A stretch of 64,000 nt of DNA, from contig NZ_CP045369.1 in assembly GCF_009363535.1 (NCBI RefSeq), positions 1,871,001 through 1,935,000 on the forward strand, in the 5' to 3' direction. Of this stretch, positions 9,011 through 19,200 are shown one piece after another. This DNA comes from Microbulbifer sp. THAF38 (lineage in GTDB: Bacteria; Pseudomonadota; Gammaproteobacteria; Pseudomonadales; Cellvibrionaceae). The position numbers were made by a program, and so were the translations under genes. Under the pieces are notes generated by a model, which was not told where the DNA came from, searched no databases, and saw only the letters and a program-made list of their open reading frames with translations. The first letter of the stretch is position 1. Every line of letters starts with the position of its first letter.

Positions 9011-9736
9011 TCAGCCGATTGGCCAGTGCATCAGTTCCAATGTTTCGCCGTTCGCTTTCAGGCACCAGGCATTGTGATCCCAGTCTCCCAGTACAATGCG
9101 CTCCGCAGGGGCATCATCAATGGAGAAGGGGTGGCGGCCCGGCCTGTGGGTGTGGCCGTGGATCAGAGTGTTCGCGTTGTATTCACGCATCACTTTTTCC
9201 ACTTCCTCAGGGGTGACATCCATGATGTCTTCCGCTTTGCGGCTGTTCATGGCTTTGGACGCGGCGCGAATCTGTGCGGCGATAGCGCGGCGCTCTTCCA
9301 AAGGCTTGGCCAGCAACCCCTGCTGCCAGTTGGGGTCCCGCGCCTGGCGACGGAAAGCCATGTACTCCTCATCGCGAGTGCAGAGGCTGTCGCCGTGCAT
9401 CAGTAAGACTTGCTGACCTGCCAGAGTGAGGGTGGTTGGGTCCTGCAGCAATATTGCCCCTGTGCGCAAGGCAAAATCCGCACCGAGCAGGAAATCGCGG
9501 TTGCCGTGCATCAGATACAGTTCCACCCCGGTGCCACTGTAGTGGCTCAACTCCCGTACCACTTCATTGATCAGGGGGGCATCGTCGTCATCGCCAATCC
9601 AGGCCTCGAAGAAGTCGCCGAGAATATATAGTGCCTCGGCACCGGCGGCAGGGCCGCGCAGGAAATCAAAGAAAGCCTGGGTAATCTCTGGACGGCTCTC
9701 ATCGAGGTGCAGATCGGAAATAAAATAAATAGACAA
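9011..9736 (-). CDS. lpxH: UDP-2,3-diacylglucosamine diphosphatase LpxH
   Basis: Lipid A biosynthesis enzyme that hydrolyses UDP-2,3-diacylglucosamine to lipid X (2,3-diacylglucosamine 1-phosphate) and UMP at the inner membrane. 241 residues, the usual length. It has the calcineurin-type metallophosphoesterase signature: SDLHL at residues 7-11 (Asp8, His10), GDFFEAWIGDD, GNRDFLLG, and the C-terminal HGHTHRPGRH. It is the second gene of a minus-strand pair with ppiB (35-base gap) and converges on the sqd-like operon, 30 bases from its last stop codon. The ppiB-lpxH order is common in gammaproteobacteria. Confidence 0.95.
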   Translation of the reverse strand: MSIYFISDLHLDESRPEITQAFFDFLRGPAAGAEALYILGDFFEAWIGDDDDAPLINEVVRELSHYSGTGVELYLMHGNRDFLLGADFALRTGAILLQDPTTLTLAGQQVLLMHGDSLCTRDEEYMAFRRQARDPNWQQGLLAKPLEERRAIAAQIRAASKAMNSRKAEDIMDVTPEEVEKVMREYNANTLIHGHTHRPGRHPFSIDDAPAERIVLGDWDHNAWCLKANGETLELMHWPIG

Positions 9737-9771
9737 TGTCCCCGCCTTAAAGCCTAAATGGGCTCGAAAAA

Positions 9772-10281
9772 TTACTTATCTGCGTAGTCGTCAGAAATGC
9801 TGATGCCGGTGATTTCGATGGTTTCCAGAGGTACGTCCTGGTGGAAACCCTTGCTGCCGGTTTTTACACTCTTGATCTTGTTGACCACGTCCATACCGTT
9901 GGCCACTTTACCAAACACGCAGTAACCCCAGCCCTGGGTGTCCTTGCTGCGGAAGTTCAGGAAGTCGTTGTCCTTTACATTGATAAAGAACTGGGAGCTG
10001 GCGGAGTGTGGGTCCATGGTGCGGGCCATGGCCAGGGTGCCGGTGTCATTCTTCAGGCCGTTGTCCGCTTCGTTTTCAATGGACTCACGGGTTTCTTTCT
10101 GCTCCATGTCCGGGGTCATACCGCCGCCCTGAATCATGAAGTTGTCGATCACCCGGTGGAAAATGGTCCCAGTGTAAAAATCATCACGGCAGTACTGCAG
10201 GAAGTTGGCTGCAGTCTTTGGGGCCTTGTCGAAATCCAGTTCGATAGCAATATCTCCGTGGGTAGTGTGCAAGGTGATCAT
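9772..10281 (-). CDS. ppiB: Peptidyl-prolyl cis-trans isomerase B (cyclophilin)
   Basis: Cytosolic cyclophilin-type proline isomerase assisting protein folding. The start chosen is ATG at 10281, giving 169 residues beginning [15 protein letters not shown], because AGGA lies about 6 bases upstream and this matches E. coli PpiB. A further upstream start would add 24 unrelated residues. Family motifs include [14 protein letters not shown], the SASSQFFIN catalytic stretch and [12 protein letters not shown]. No signal peptide, which separates it from PpiA. It is divergent from glnS, sharing about 210 bases of promoter region. Confidence 0.95.
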   Translation of the reverse strand: MITLHTTHGDIAIELDFDKAPKTAANFLQYCRDDFYTGTIFHRVIDNFMIQGGGMTPDMEQKETRESIENEADNGLKNDTGTLAMARTMDPHSASSQFFINVKDNDFLNFRSKDTQGWGYCVFGKVANGMDVVNKIKSVKTGSKGFHQDVPLETIEITGISISDDYADK

Positions 10282-10447
10282 AAAATGTCCTATGAGGGTT
10301 GATTTCGGCCGGCATGATACCTTTTCGTCAGGAGCTGTAAAACGCCGAGTCACGATATCATAATGGATTGCCTAAAAAGTGTGCGCCAACAGTAAAAATC
10401 ATCGCCTGACGCTCAGCTAAATAGGATATTCTGTGGCTCAACTAGGG

Positions 10448-10453
10448 TATAAT
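10448..10453 (+). promoter_or_regulatory. Probable glnS promoter -10 element
   Basis: A perfect TATAAT lies 41 bases before the glnS start codon in a GC-balanced region. I see no good -35 hexamer at 16-18 bases, so the call rests on the -10 and its position. Confidence 0.4.
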
Positions 10454-10493
10454 TCGCCGTTTATGTTCGCACAGCTGTAAATAAGAGAATCCT

Positions 10494-12167
10494 ATGACAT
10501 CCGAGAGCAAGCCCGCTCACTTTTTACAGAACCTAATTCGCGAAGACCTGGCAGAGGGCCGGGTATCCCAGGTGGCAACCCGCTTTCCACCGGAGCCGAA
10601 TGGATATCTACATATTGGACACGCCAAATCCATCTGCCTGAACTTTGGTTTGGCGCAGGAGTTTGGCGGCACCTGTAATTTACGTTTTGATGACACCAAC
10701 CCGGCTAAGGAAGAGGAAGAGTTTGTCGATGCGATCAAGCGCGACGTCTCCTGGCTCGGTTTCGAGTGGAATGGTCAGGCAAAGTACTCCTCGGATAATT
10801 TTGATCAACTGTACGAGTGGGCACTGCACCTGCTTAAAGCCGGAAAGGCCTACGTCTGCGATCTGTCTGCAGAAGAAGCCCGTCACTACCGCGGCACGCT
10901 CAAGGAGCCGGGTAAAAACAGCCCCTACCGCGAAAGAGCCGTGGAAGAAAACCTGGCGTTGTTTGAAAAGATGCGCAATGGCGAAATGGAAGAGGGCCAG
11001 TGCAGTCTGCGCGCCAAGATCGATATGGCCGCGCCCAATATCAATCTGCGCGACCCGATTATTTACCGCATCAAAAAAATGGCTCACCACCAGACCGGTG
11101 ATAAGTGGTGCATTTATCCCAGCTACGATTTTGCCCATGGCCAGTGTGATGCGATTGAGGGTATCAGCCACTCTATCTGTACCCTGGAATTCGAAGATCA
11201 CAAGCCGCTGTACGACTGGCTGATCGAGAACCTGCCGGTGCCATCGCGCCCGCGTCAGTACGAATTTGCACGCCTGCACCTCAACTACACCGTGGTATCC
11301 AAGCGCAAGCTCAAGCAGCTGGTCGATGAAGGTCATGTAGATGGCTGGGATGATCCCCGCATGCCGACCCTGTCCGGTATGCGCCGACGCGGCTTTACCC
11401 CGGCTTCCATTCGTAACTTCTGCGAGATGATCGGTGTAACCCGCTCCGACTCCGTCGTTGATGTGGGCATGCTGGAATACAGCATTCGCGACGATCTGGA
11501 TAAAAATGCACCGCGCGCCATGTGCGTGATGGAGCCTTTGAAGATCACCCTGAAAAATTACCCGGAAGGTCAGGAAGAGCTGCTGTCAGCACCGGGCCAC
11601 CCAGTGCGCAACGATCTGCCGGCCCGTGAACTTCCGTTTGGCCGTACTCTCTATATTGAGAAAGAGGATTTTCGCGAAGAGGCCAACAAGAAGTACAAGC
11701 GCCTGGTGCTGGGTAAAAAAGTTCGCCTGCGCAACGCCTATGTCATTTTTGCCGAAGAAGTGGTGAAGAACGATGCCGGCGAAATTGTAGAAGTGATCTG
11801 CTCGGTTGATCTGGATACCCTGGGTAAAGACCCGGCCGACGGCGTTAAGCCGAAGGGCGTGATTCACTGGGTCTCTGCGGACAACAATGTCGATTGCGAA
11901 GTCCGCCTCTACGATCGCCTGTTCAACGATGCGGCGCCGGATGCCGGCGGTAAGAACTTCCTAGACTGTGTAAACCCGGACAACCTGCAAATCCTAAAAG
12001 GCTGTAAGGCGGAAATCGGCCTGGCTAAAGCGGAGCCGGAGCAGGGCTACCAGTTTGAGCGCAATGGCTACTTCTGTCGCGACAGTAAGTACGGCAGCGC
12101 AGAAGCGCCGGTGTTTAACCGCACTATTGGTCTGCGCGACAGCTGGGCCAAAGAGCAAAACAAATAG
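10494..12167 (+). CDS. glnS: Glutaminyl-tRNA synthetase
   Basis: Class I aminoacyl-tRNA synthetase charging tRNA-Gln. 557 residues against 554 in E. coli. The HIGH motif appears in [12 protein letters not shown] near residue 36 and the KMSKS equivalent as VVSKRKL near residue 268. The beta-barrel anticodon-binding region follows, ending with the GLRDSWAK segment typical of the family. It is divergent from ppiB and followed 87 bases later by cysS in the same direction, with a strong hairpin between them. Codon use is GC-leaning, as expected for an abundant housekeeping enzyme. Confidence 0.97.
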   Translation: MTSESKPAHFLQNLIREDLAEGRVSQVATRFPPEPNGYLHIGHAKSICLNFGLAQEFGGTCNLRFDDTNPAKEEEEFVDAIKRDVSWLGFEWNGQAKYSSDNFDQLYEWALHLLKAGKAYVCDLSAEEARHYRGTLKEPGKNSPYRERAVEENLALFEKMRNGEMEEGQCSLRAKIDMAAPNINLRDPIIYRIKKMAHHQTGDKWCIYPSYDFAHGQCDAIEGISHSICTLEFEDHKPLYDWLIENLPVPSRPRQYEFARLHLNYTVVSKRKLKQLVDEGHVDGWDDPRMPTLSGMRRRGFTPASIRNFCEMIGVTRSDSVVDVGMLEYSIRDDLDKNAPRAMCVMEPLKITLKNYPEGQEELLSAPGHPVRNDLPARELPFGRTLYIEKEDFREEANKKYKRLVLGKKVRLRNAYVIFAEEVVKNDAGEIVEVICSVDLDTLGKDPADGVKPKGVIHWVSADNNVDCEVRLYDRLFNDAAPDAGGKNFLDCVNPDNLQILKGCKAEIGLAKAEPEQGYQFERNGYFCRDSKYGSAEAPVFNRTIGLRDSWAKEQNK

Positions 12168-12201
12168 CAAAGCGGAGAGCTGCCCGAGCGGCAGTTTTCG
12201 C

Positions 12202-12226
12202 GGTTGGGCCAGGGGCTGGCCCAGCC
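12202..12226 (+). promoter_or_regulatory. Strong hairpin between glnS and cysS
   Basis: An 11-base-pair stem (12202-12212 with 12216-12226, one G-T pair) closes a GGG triloop, 28 bases before the cysS start. No T-run follows, so it is not a standard intrinsic terminator. It could be an attenuator, an RNA-processing or stability element, or a barrier to initiation at the in-frame upstream codon at 12204. Confidence 0.5.
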
Positions 12227-12254
12227 ACACAGCAAAAAGAATTTGAGAGAAAAG

Positions 12255-13631
12255 ATGTCTCTACAGGTTTACAACACGTTTTCCGGGAAGAAAGAACCCT
12301 TCGTACCACTGGTGGAAGATCAGGTGCGCATGTATGTGTGTGGCCCCACCGTGTACAACCGCGTGCATATTGGCAATGCCCGCCCTGTGGTGGTGTTTGA
12401 CACCCTGTACCGGGTACTGAAAAGAAACTTCAGCGATGTGATTTACGCGCGCAATATCACCGATATTGACGATAAAATCATGAAAACCGCGCGGGATAAC
12501 GGCGAGGAAATCGGCGTGCTGTCGGCGCGTTATGCCCAGGCTTACTACGAGGATATGGCCGCGCTCAATAACCTGGAGCCGGATATTGTCCCCTACGCTA
12601 CCCAGCACTTGCCGGAAATGATCGCGATGATCGAAAGCCTGCTGGAGAAGGGCCACGCTTACGCCGCCGAGGGCCATGTGTTGTTCGCGGTGGAGTCCAT
12701 GCAGGAATACGGTCAGCTGTCCAAGCGCTCCCTCGACGATATGCTCGCCGGTGCGCGCGTGGAAGTAGCGCCTTATAAAAAATACGCCGGTGACTTCGTA
12801 TTGTGGAAGCCCTCCTCAGAAGAAGAGCCCGGTTGGGACAGTCCCTGGGGGCGTGGTCGTCCTGGTTGGCACCTGGAGTGCTCGGCCATGATCAAGAAGC
12901 ACCTGGGTGACACCATTGATATTCACGGTGGCGGTCGCGACCTGACTTTCCCCCACCATGAAAACGAGCGCGCCCAAAGCTGCTGCGCCAATGGCGTGGA
13001 TTTTGTGCGCTACTGGATGCACAACGGCTACGTGAATATCGACGGCGAGAAGATGTCCAAGTCCCTGGGTAACTTCCGCATGGTCAAAGACCTGTTGGCA
13101 CTTTACCCTGGCGAAGTACTGCGCTTCGCACTGCTATCTGCCCACTACCGTTCAGAGCTGAATTTCAGTGCTGACCTGCTTGACCAGGCTTGGCGCACCC
13201 TGGACACCCTCTACGGTGCACTGCGTGAAACGGAAGCGGTTGAGGCTGAAGCGGCAGATCTTAACGACACCGCCTTTATCAAGGCGTTGGAAGACGATCT
13301 GAATACGCCGATCGCCATCAGCGAGTTGCACCAGATCGCCCGCGATTTGAACAAGGCCGAAGACGCCGATAAAGCGCGCCTGAAAGGTTTGTTGCTGGCG
13401 GCCGGTGAAATGCTTGGCATTTTGCAGCAAGACCCGGAAGCCTGGTTCAAGCAGGCCCGCGGTGGCGAAGAAACGATTTCCGCAGAGGAAATTGAAGCGC
13501 TGATTGAAGAGCGTGTGCAGAGCAAGAAAAACCGTGACTTTGCCCGCGCCGATGAGATTCGCGAAGAGTTAAAATCCAAAGGTGTGGTGCTTGAGGATAG
13601 CCGCGAGGGCACTAAGTGGCGCCGCGAGTAG
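12255..13631 (+). CDS. cysS: Cysteinyl-tRNA synthetase
   Basis: Class I synthetase charging tRNA-Cys. 458 residues from ATG 12255, preceded by GAGAGAAAAG. The frame stays open back to 12204, but those residues fall in the hairpin and lack homology character. Motifs: zinc-binding Cys in [13 protein letters not shown] (variant HIGH), [12 protein letters not shown], the zinc ligands in [15 protein letters not shown], and KMSKSLGN. The C-terminal DALR-like domain ends with [14 protein letters not shown] and [11 protein letters not shown], as usual. Same strand and close to glnS. The next gene is 110 bases away. Confidence 0.97.
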   Translation: MSLQVYNTFSGKKEPFVPLVEDQVRMYVCGPTVYNRVHIGNARPVVVFDTLYRVLKRNFSDVIYARNITDIDDKIMKTARDNGEEIGVLSARYAQAYYEDMAALNNLEPDIVPYATQHLPEMIAMIESLLEKGHAYAAEGHVLFAVESMQEYGQLSKRSLDDMLAGARVEVAPYKKYAGDFVLWKPSSEEEPGWDSPWGRGRPGWHLECSAMIKKHLGDTIDIHGGGRDLTFPHHENERAQSCCANGVDFVRYWMHNGYVNIDGEKMSKSLGNFRMVKDLLALYPGEVLRFALLSAHYRSELNFSADLLDQAWRTLDTLYGALRETEAVEAEAADLNDTAFIKALEDDLNTPIAISELHQIARDLNKAEDADKARLKGLLLAAGEMLGILQQDPEAWFKQARGGEETISAEEIEALIEERVQSKKNRDFARADEIREELKSKGVVLEDSREGTKWRRE

Positions 13632-13741
13632 GGCGCCTCTTACCCCTAAACTAGATCCTTAAACTACGCTCACTGATTTCTCCCTGGCTGGTCGCAGCTG
13701 GGGAGAAAAAGCCATTCGAATTTCATTTGTAGAAGCGAACC

Positions 13742-13930
13742 ATGAAAAAAGTACTCGTTCTGATCTGCTCCGCTGCAGCCCTTGTCGCACTGACCGCCTG
13801 TGAGCCCAAGCGCGGCTCCGATGCTTGGTGTGAAAAAATGGATAAAGTGCCCAAGGGCCAATGGACCCTGGATGATGGACGCGACTACACCAAGTACTGC
13901 GTCTTCAACCAAAAGCCGGAAGAGGAATAA
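13742..13930 (+). CDS. Small DUF3012-type lipoprotein
   Basis: 62 residues. A lipoprotein signal peptide ends at the lipobox LTAC (Cys20). The short mature part has two more cysteines and the pattern AWCEKM-x-KGQW-x-DYTKYC, which matches the small DUF3012 lipoprotein family of gammaproteobacteria. Function unknown. It ends only 15 bases before jetA, so it may be cotranscribed with the Jet operon; whether that is functional or accidental is not visible from sequence. Confidence 0.8.
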   Translation: MKKVLVLICSAAALVALTACEPKRGSDAWCEKMDKVPKGQWTLDDGRDYTKYCVFNQKPEEE

Positions 13931-13945
13931 GCGAGCCTATAGTCG

Positions 13946-15373
13946 TTGTTCTTCGTCGATTCTTACCAGCACTTTTTCCGCCCGCTGACCGGTAAATACC
14001 GCGAACAGGTGGTTGAGTGCTTACGTCTTTTGTATGAGCGTCTGTACACCGCCAAGGCTGACTACGGTGAGTCTTTGCTGCGCGAACAGATTCTGGAAAT
14101 TTTTGCCGAGGCCCTGACCCGCGCGCCCCAGCTCGATAGCGAGGACGGCGTGCAGGACCCCGAGGGCCGCTTCCGCAACCTGCGCGATCAGGCCGTCTGG
14201 GTACTAAACAGCCTGGTGGAATTCGGTTGGCTGGAGAAGCAGGTGGATAGCGCCACGCTCACCGCTACTTATCCGTTTAGCCGCCGGGGCCGCCTTTTCA
14301 CTCAGCCGCTAGTGGAAGTGAACGGCACTCGCGTGCGCACCCGCCACCGCAATACCCGCAACACCTTAAATGCCCTGGAAGCTTTTGCCAGCCGAGGTGA
14401 AATCCACGACTTGATCGATGCTTGGGAATACTCCGAGCGTATCGTGGCGGACTTCACCGATATGATTGCCGAGCTGGAAGAGCGCAAGCGGGAAATGGTG
14501 CGGGAGGTGGAAGCCCAGTTACTGGTGCAGCAGGCTACCGATGAGTTTTTCTCCTTTATGGAGAGCCGCTTTCAGCCGGACCTGGCTATCCGCCTTTCTG
14601 CGGACAGCGTGGAGAAGCATCGCGATTCCATCAACCGGGTGATTGACTGCATTCGCCGCAAAGAGGATATGCAGAAAGCGGAGTGGGAAAAGCGCCTGCG
14701 TCAATTCTTGCCGGAATTGGTGGAGCAGGGGCAGTCTTTATTGTGGTTGATGCTCGATACCATCGAGGACCGCATGCGCCGCGCCTGCGAGGTGAAGCTG
14801 CCTGCACTGCGCCGCGCCCTACAGGGCTTTACCAAGCGCGCCGATATTATTATTCGCCAGCTCAGCTACCTACACAGCCAGGCCGAGGGCGAGTTTGCCG
14901 ACCTGTGCCAGCGACTCGGCGAAAGCCAGCAAAAAACACAAATTCTCGAGCAGCTGGGTGAAGAGCTGGGCGGTTTTCAGCTGCGCCTGTTTGACCCCAA
15001 GCAAACCCAGCTGTGGCAGCGCAATCGCCGCCAGCCGGTCAATACCCGGGTCGAAGATGAAACCCCCATCGGTGAAGAAAACCGCCGCGAGATCGAGCTA
15101 CAGCAAATGCTCGACCAGGCGTTTAACTTTAACAACAGTCACCTGCGCGATTACTTGAGTGATGCCCTCGGCACCGGCCGTCAGATCAACAGCCGCAACC
15201 TGCCATTGCGCGATGCGCGTGATCTGCTCGCTATGAGTCATGTGATCGAAGCGGCGGCGGTGAACCAGAGCGGCGCCGCCGAGTTGCAAGTGAAATTTAC
15301 CGGTGAAATCGCCAGCAATGATTATTTCACCGAGTTTGACGAATATATCCTGGAGCTGAAAAACAGTGATTGA
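13946..15373 (+). CDS. jetA: Wadjet JetA / MksF-like kleisin
   Basis: 475 residues, the kleisin-like subunit of a Wadjet (JetABCD) or MksBEFG SMC complex. It begins with the FFRPLTGKYR-type winged-helix region typical of JetA. A long helical middle (about residues 150-370, rich in Glu, Arg and Leu) follows, and a C-terminal winged-helix segment should contact the SMC head. The only plausible start is a TTG at 13946, since an in-frame stop lies 6 bases upstream; a TTG start may keep the level low. It overlaps jetB by 8 bases. Identification rests on subunit character plus the complete four-gene order. Confidence 0.85.
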   Translation: MFFVDSYQHFFRPLTGKYREQVVECLRLLYERLYTAKADYGESLLREQILEIFAEALTRAPQLDSEDGVQDPEGRFRNLRDQAVWVLNSLVEFGWLEKQVDSATLTATYPFSRRGRLFTQPLVEVNGTRVRTRHRNTRNTLNALEAFASRGEIHDLIDAWEYSERIVADFTDMIAELEERKREMVREVEAQLLVQQATDEFFSFMESRFQPDLAIRLSADSVEKHRDSINRVIDCIRRKEDMQKAEWEKRLRQFLPELVEQGQSLLWLMLDTIEDRMRRACEVKLPALRRALQGFTKRADIIIRQLSYLHSQAEGEFADLCQRLGESQQKTQILEQLGEELGGFQLRLFDPKQTQLWQRNRRQPVNTRVEDETPIGEENRREIELQQMLDQAFNFNNSHLRDYLSDALGTGRQINSRNLPLRDARDLLAMSHVIEAAAVNQSGAAELQVKFTGEIASNDYFTEFDEYILELKNSD

Positions 15374-16103
15374 ACAGGCTTTGGAAGAGGCTCTGGCGCA
15401 GTGTCGCCTGAATCGCAGTGAATTCTCCGAGCTGATGGTGCGCCTGTTGGATTACGGTGTGATCTGCCGGGATGAAAGTGTAATTGAAACTACCCTTTAC
15501 GATCGTTTCCAGCGCTGTGAGCCGTTGGTGCGCGAGTGGTTGGCCCCCTTGGGGTTGCGATTGCAGCACGACAGCCGATTCCAGTTTATCCGCGTATACC
15601 CACCCGGCGCTGAGGTGCCCGGTCTGCCGGATCAGGAAGAGCCGCACCACGGCGGTTTCCGCGCACGCCTTAGCCAGCAGGAAGTAGCTGCGATTCTCGC
15701 CCTGCGGGTGGAGTACGACAAAGCGCTGCGGGAAGGGCAGGTGGATGAGGGTGGTTGTGCCGCGTTGTCTCTGGAAGCCCTGGAATTGGGGATGCGCAAT
15801 TTGCTGAAAATGTCCCTGCCTGATAAACACGCCGAGCGCAAAAACCTGCTGAAAAAATTACGCCAGCTACGCTTGGTGCAGTTCAGCAGCGAAGAAGTGG
15901 AGGCCAGTGCGGAAGTCTGGCTTCGAGTGCGCCCGACCATCGCGCACTTTGTCAGTGAGTCGGTATTGCGCCAGTTGATCGACAATGACATCCCACCGGC
16001 CTCCCACGAAGAGAAAGATGATGCTGAGGAAGAAAAACCCTCCGAACGTATAACCCCAGAAGTTGAAGACCACAGCCTGTTTGAGAGCGAAGCGGCCTCT
16101 TAG
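15366..16103 (+). CDS. jetB: Wadjet JetB / MksE-like subunit
   Basis: 245 residues. Its place (overlapping jetA by 8 bases, before the SMC gene), its size and its acidic C-terminal tail fit the KITE-type JetB / MksE subunit, which binds the kleisin and forms two winged-helix domains. Start GTG 15366. The central region LSQQEVAAILALRVEYDKAL and the later LRLVQFSSEEV segment are plausible winged-helix elements. The last 30 residues are highly charged (EEKDDAEEEKPSERI). Function in the complex is inferred from the system. Confidence 0.82.
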   Translation: MIEQALEEALAQCRLNRSEFSELMVRLLDYGVICRDESVIETTLYDRFQRCEPLVREWLAPLGLRLQHDSRFQFIRVYPPGAEVPGLPDQEEPHHGGFRARLSQQEVAAILALRVEYDKALREGQVDEGGCAALSLEALELGMRNLLKMSLPDKHAERKNLLKKLRQLRLVQFSSEEVEASAEVWLRVRPTIAHFVSESVLRQLIDNDIPPASHEEKDDAEEEKPSERITPEVEDHSLFESEAAS

Positions 16104-16116
16104 GGTGTAATAAAAA

Positions 16117-16135
16117 TGGCCGGGACTACCGGCCA
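16117..16135. promoter_or_regulatory. A-flanked hairpin between jetB and jetC
   Basis: A perfect 7-base-pair stem (TGGCCGG / CCGGCCA) with a GACTA loop, bordered by five A upstream and seven A downstream. On the plus strand this is not a terminator. Read on the minus strand it looks like one (stem then T-run), though no minus-strand gene ends here. It may tune jetC expression relative to jetAB. Confidence 0.45.
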
Positions 16136-16245
16136 AAAAAATCGAGAAATATTCGACCGCCTGGGGCTGTGTGAGCCGCGCCCAGGAGCCTTGCAAAAGG
16201 TTGTCGGGTTCCCGCCTGCGAAAAGACTGTGTTTTTGAAAAGACT

Positions 16246-19200
16246 ATGTTCCTAAAAAAACTGATCCTGATTAACTGGGGCAATATCCCGCAGTTGGAAT
16301 ATGATTTCGGCCCGATCAACCTGTTTTCCGGCGGTAACGGTTCCGGTAAAACCACGGCGGCCGATGCTATCCAGACATTGATGACTGCCGCCCACGACAC
16401 CCTGTTTACCTTTAACCCGGGGCAGGATGAAACCACCCAGCGCGGGCGCGGTGGCAAGCAGGTGCGGACGCTAGCTTCCTATGTGCTGGGTTGTGACGAC
16501 GGCAGCTACGCTCGTGTAGAGCCCACCGACTGTTATATCGCTGGTATTTTCCATCCCACTAGTGGTGAAGAGAGCGCAGAGCCCTTTACCGCAGTGATGG
16601 GCATCCGGGCTCACCTGGATAACAGCAGCAAGCCCGCTCAGGCCCGCCAAAGTGATTTGCGCTTTTTTGTATTCCCCGGCGAGCAATTGGTGATGGGGGA
16701 TTTTGTCCGGGATTACACCGATGGCAAACACCTGCTGCCGCTGGATAAATTCAACCAGGTGCTGAGCAAACAGTTCGAAAAAGTCGAGCAGTACGATAAG
16801 AAAAAGGCCTACCTGCGCCGCCTTTACGGCGCCCTGCGCGGACGCCGCGATGCAGTCTCCGATCGCGAGGCCACGCACGCCGCGCGCACCTTTGCCAACT
16901 TTATGGCCTACAAGCCAGTAAAGAGCATCAACGATTTTGTTGCCCAGGAAGTGTTGGAAAAACGCGATCTGGGTGATGCCATCCGCTCCGTATCCGAGCT
17001 GATGAAAACCATTCACAGCATGGAACAGGAAGCCCGCCAGATTGTGGAGCGGGTCAGTTCTCTGGAGGCCATTGCCCAGTCGGTAGAGCTCTACCGGGAT
17101 CAGTGGTTGCAGTTGCGGGTGCAGGAATATTTGTGCGCGCGCCACCGCCAGCAGCGGGTACAAAAAAGTTACCTGAGCGGCAAGAACGACCAGAAAAAAC
17201 TGCGTAGCGATCTGGACAACAATGAGCGCGAAGTGCGCATCGCCTCCGAGCGCGTCGAGCAACTCAACGGCCAGCTGGTAGAGCTTCAAGCCCAGCGTCT
17301 GGGTATCGATGCGCTGCGCAATAAGGACGAACTGGAACAGCGTATTAACAATGCCCTGAGCCTTCTGTCCCAGCAGCACACCCCCATGTCTGCTGAAGAG
17401 GCCCGCTGGCGCGAGAACCGCGAGGCCGCCGAAGAATTATTAAACCTACTCAACTCCACCTCTGCCGAGCTGGAAATTCCCGCTTTCTCCGATAAAGCAC
17501 TGGTGCAGGCGATCAAGCAGGTAGCCCGCGAGGAAGACTTGCCGGATCTGCACAAGCTGTTGGGCAAGGACTGGATTGACTTGGCCGCATTGGAGCCCCT
17601 GCGCGAGCGTGCCGCCAGCAGTGAAGCGTTGCAGAACCGCCTCTACGACCTGTTGGATAGCAGTGGTAAGGGCGGCGCCGGTAATGAGTCCTCCCCAAAG
17701 GAACAGATTGCCCAGCAGGCCTCCCGCTGGGAGCAAAAAGTGCAGCAACTGCAAAAGCAGCTGCGCACCCAGGAAAGCCGTATCCAGCACCTTCAGGCCA
17801 ACCGCGTGCGCTATCCCCAATCGGTGGAAGCGGCCCTGGCCGCTATTCGTGAGCAGTGCCCGCAGGCGGAACCCCGCGTTCTTTGTGATTACGTGGAAGT
17901 GTTGGATGAGCGCTGGCAGATGGCGATTGAAGGCTATCTGGGCGGCGCGCGCTTCTCGATTATTGTTGAGCCGGAACACGAGGCTCGCGCGATTCGTATC
18001 GTGCGCAGCCTGCCGGGTCGCAACAACCGTGCCCGCGTGATTCAGGGGGATAAAGCCCGCCGTGATGCTGAGCGTCTGGAGACACCGTCCAGCTCCATTC
18101 TCGAATTGATGGAGTTCACCCATAAAACTGCTGAGCACTATTTGCGCGCCTCCTACGGTGCTGTGGTACAGGTAGAGGATGAACACGAGCTGCGCGGTAC
18201 CCGTCGAGGCCTGACCGCCGACGGCATGGCCAGTGGCAATTACAGCATGTGGCGCTGCGATATGGACGATGCGGAGCTGGTATTCGGCCAGGGCGCCCGC
18301 GCTCGCGCATTGGCCGCACAGCAGCGCGCTATGGAGCAGTTGCTGGAAGAGGCCGCTCACGTCAACGAGCGCCACCAGCTCTACCGCCGTGTCACCCACG
18401 CGGTGCGTGGGTTGGCGAATATCAAGCTGTTGTCTATCGTGGATTCCGCACTGGCGGCCCAACGCGAATGGCGCAGTGCCGAGCGTGCTTTGGAAAACCT
18501 GGATCTGAAGGATTTCGAGCAGTTCGAGCAGCAAGTCGATGAACTAAAAGCCCAGCTTAAAAACCAGCAGAAGCAGTTGTCTGATCTCCAGCGCCAAACC
18601 GGCTCCCTGGAAACCAAGTTAAAGAGCAACGAAAAACTTTTGTATGCCCTGTCTGGTGAGCTGGAATCCCTGGATGATGCCGCCAGTGACAGCGAGGAGA
18701 TGGTAAGGCGTATTACCGCCATCGACCCCACTTTCGATGCCGAGAAAGTGCTGGTTACTGCCGATGAACAGGTGGATCGCGCCGCAGATAACTTCGATTT
18801 CTCAGCGGATATTGAAAGCTGGCAGGGGCAGTTGGAAAAATACAGTCGCCAGCTGGATCGTGCGGTCATGGAGTACAACGCCACCTGTGCCAGCGTCGAT
18901 ACCCTGGTGTTTGAGCCAGACCTGAGCGGTGGCCACAAAGATAGCCTGTTCAAGTTGATCAGTGGCCTCGGTAATCAGGTGGAGACCCTGCGCAACCGCC
19001 TGAAGAATAACCTGCTGGTGGAGCGTCACGATCAACTGCTGGGATTGAAAAAATCCTTCAACACCACTTTTGTCACTCACTTGTGCCACGCTATTTACCA
19101 GTCCATTAACGACGGTAAGCGCGTGCTGGATGATCTGAACAAAGAGTTGGAGCACCACCGCTTTGGCGCGGATCGTGAGCGCTTCCGTTTCGACTACCAA

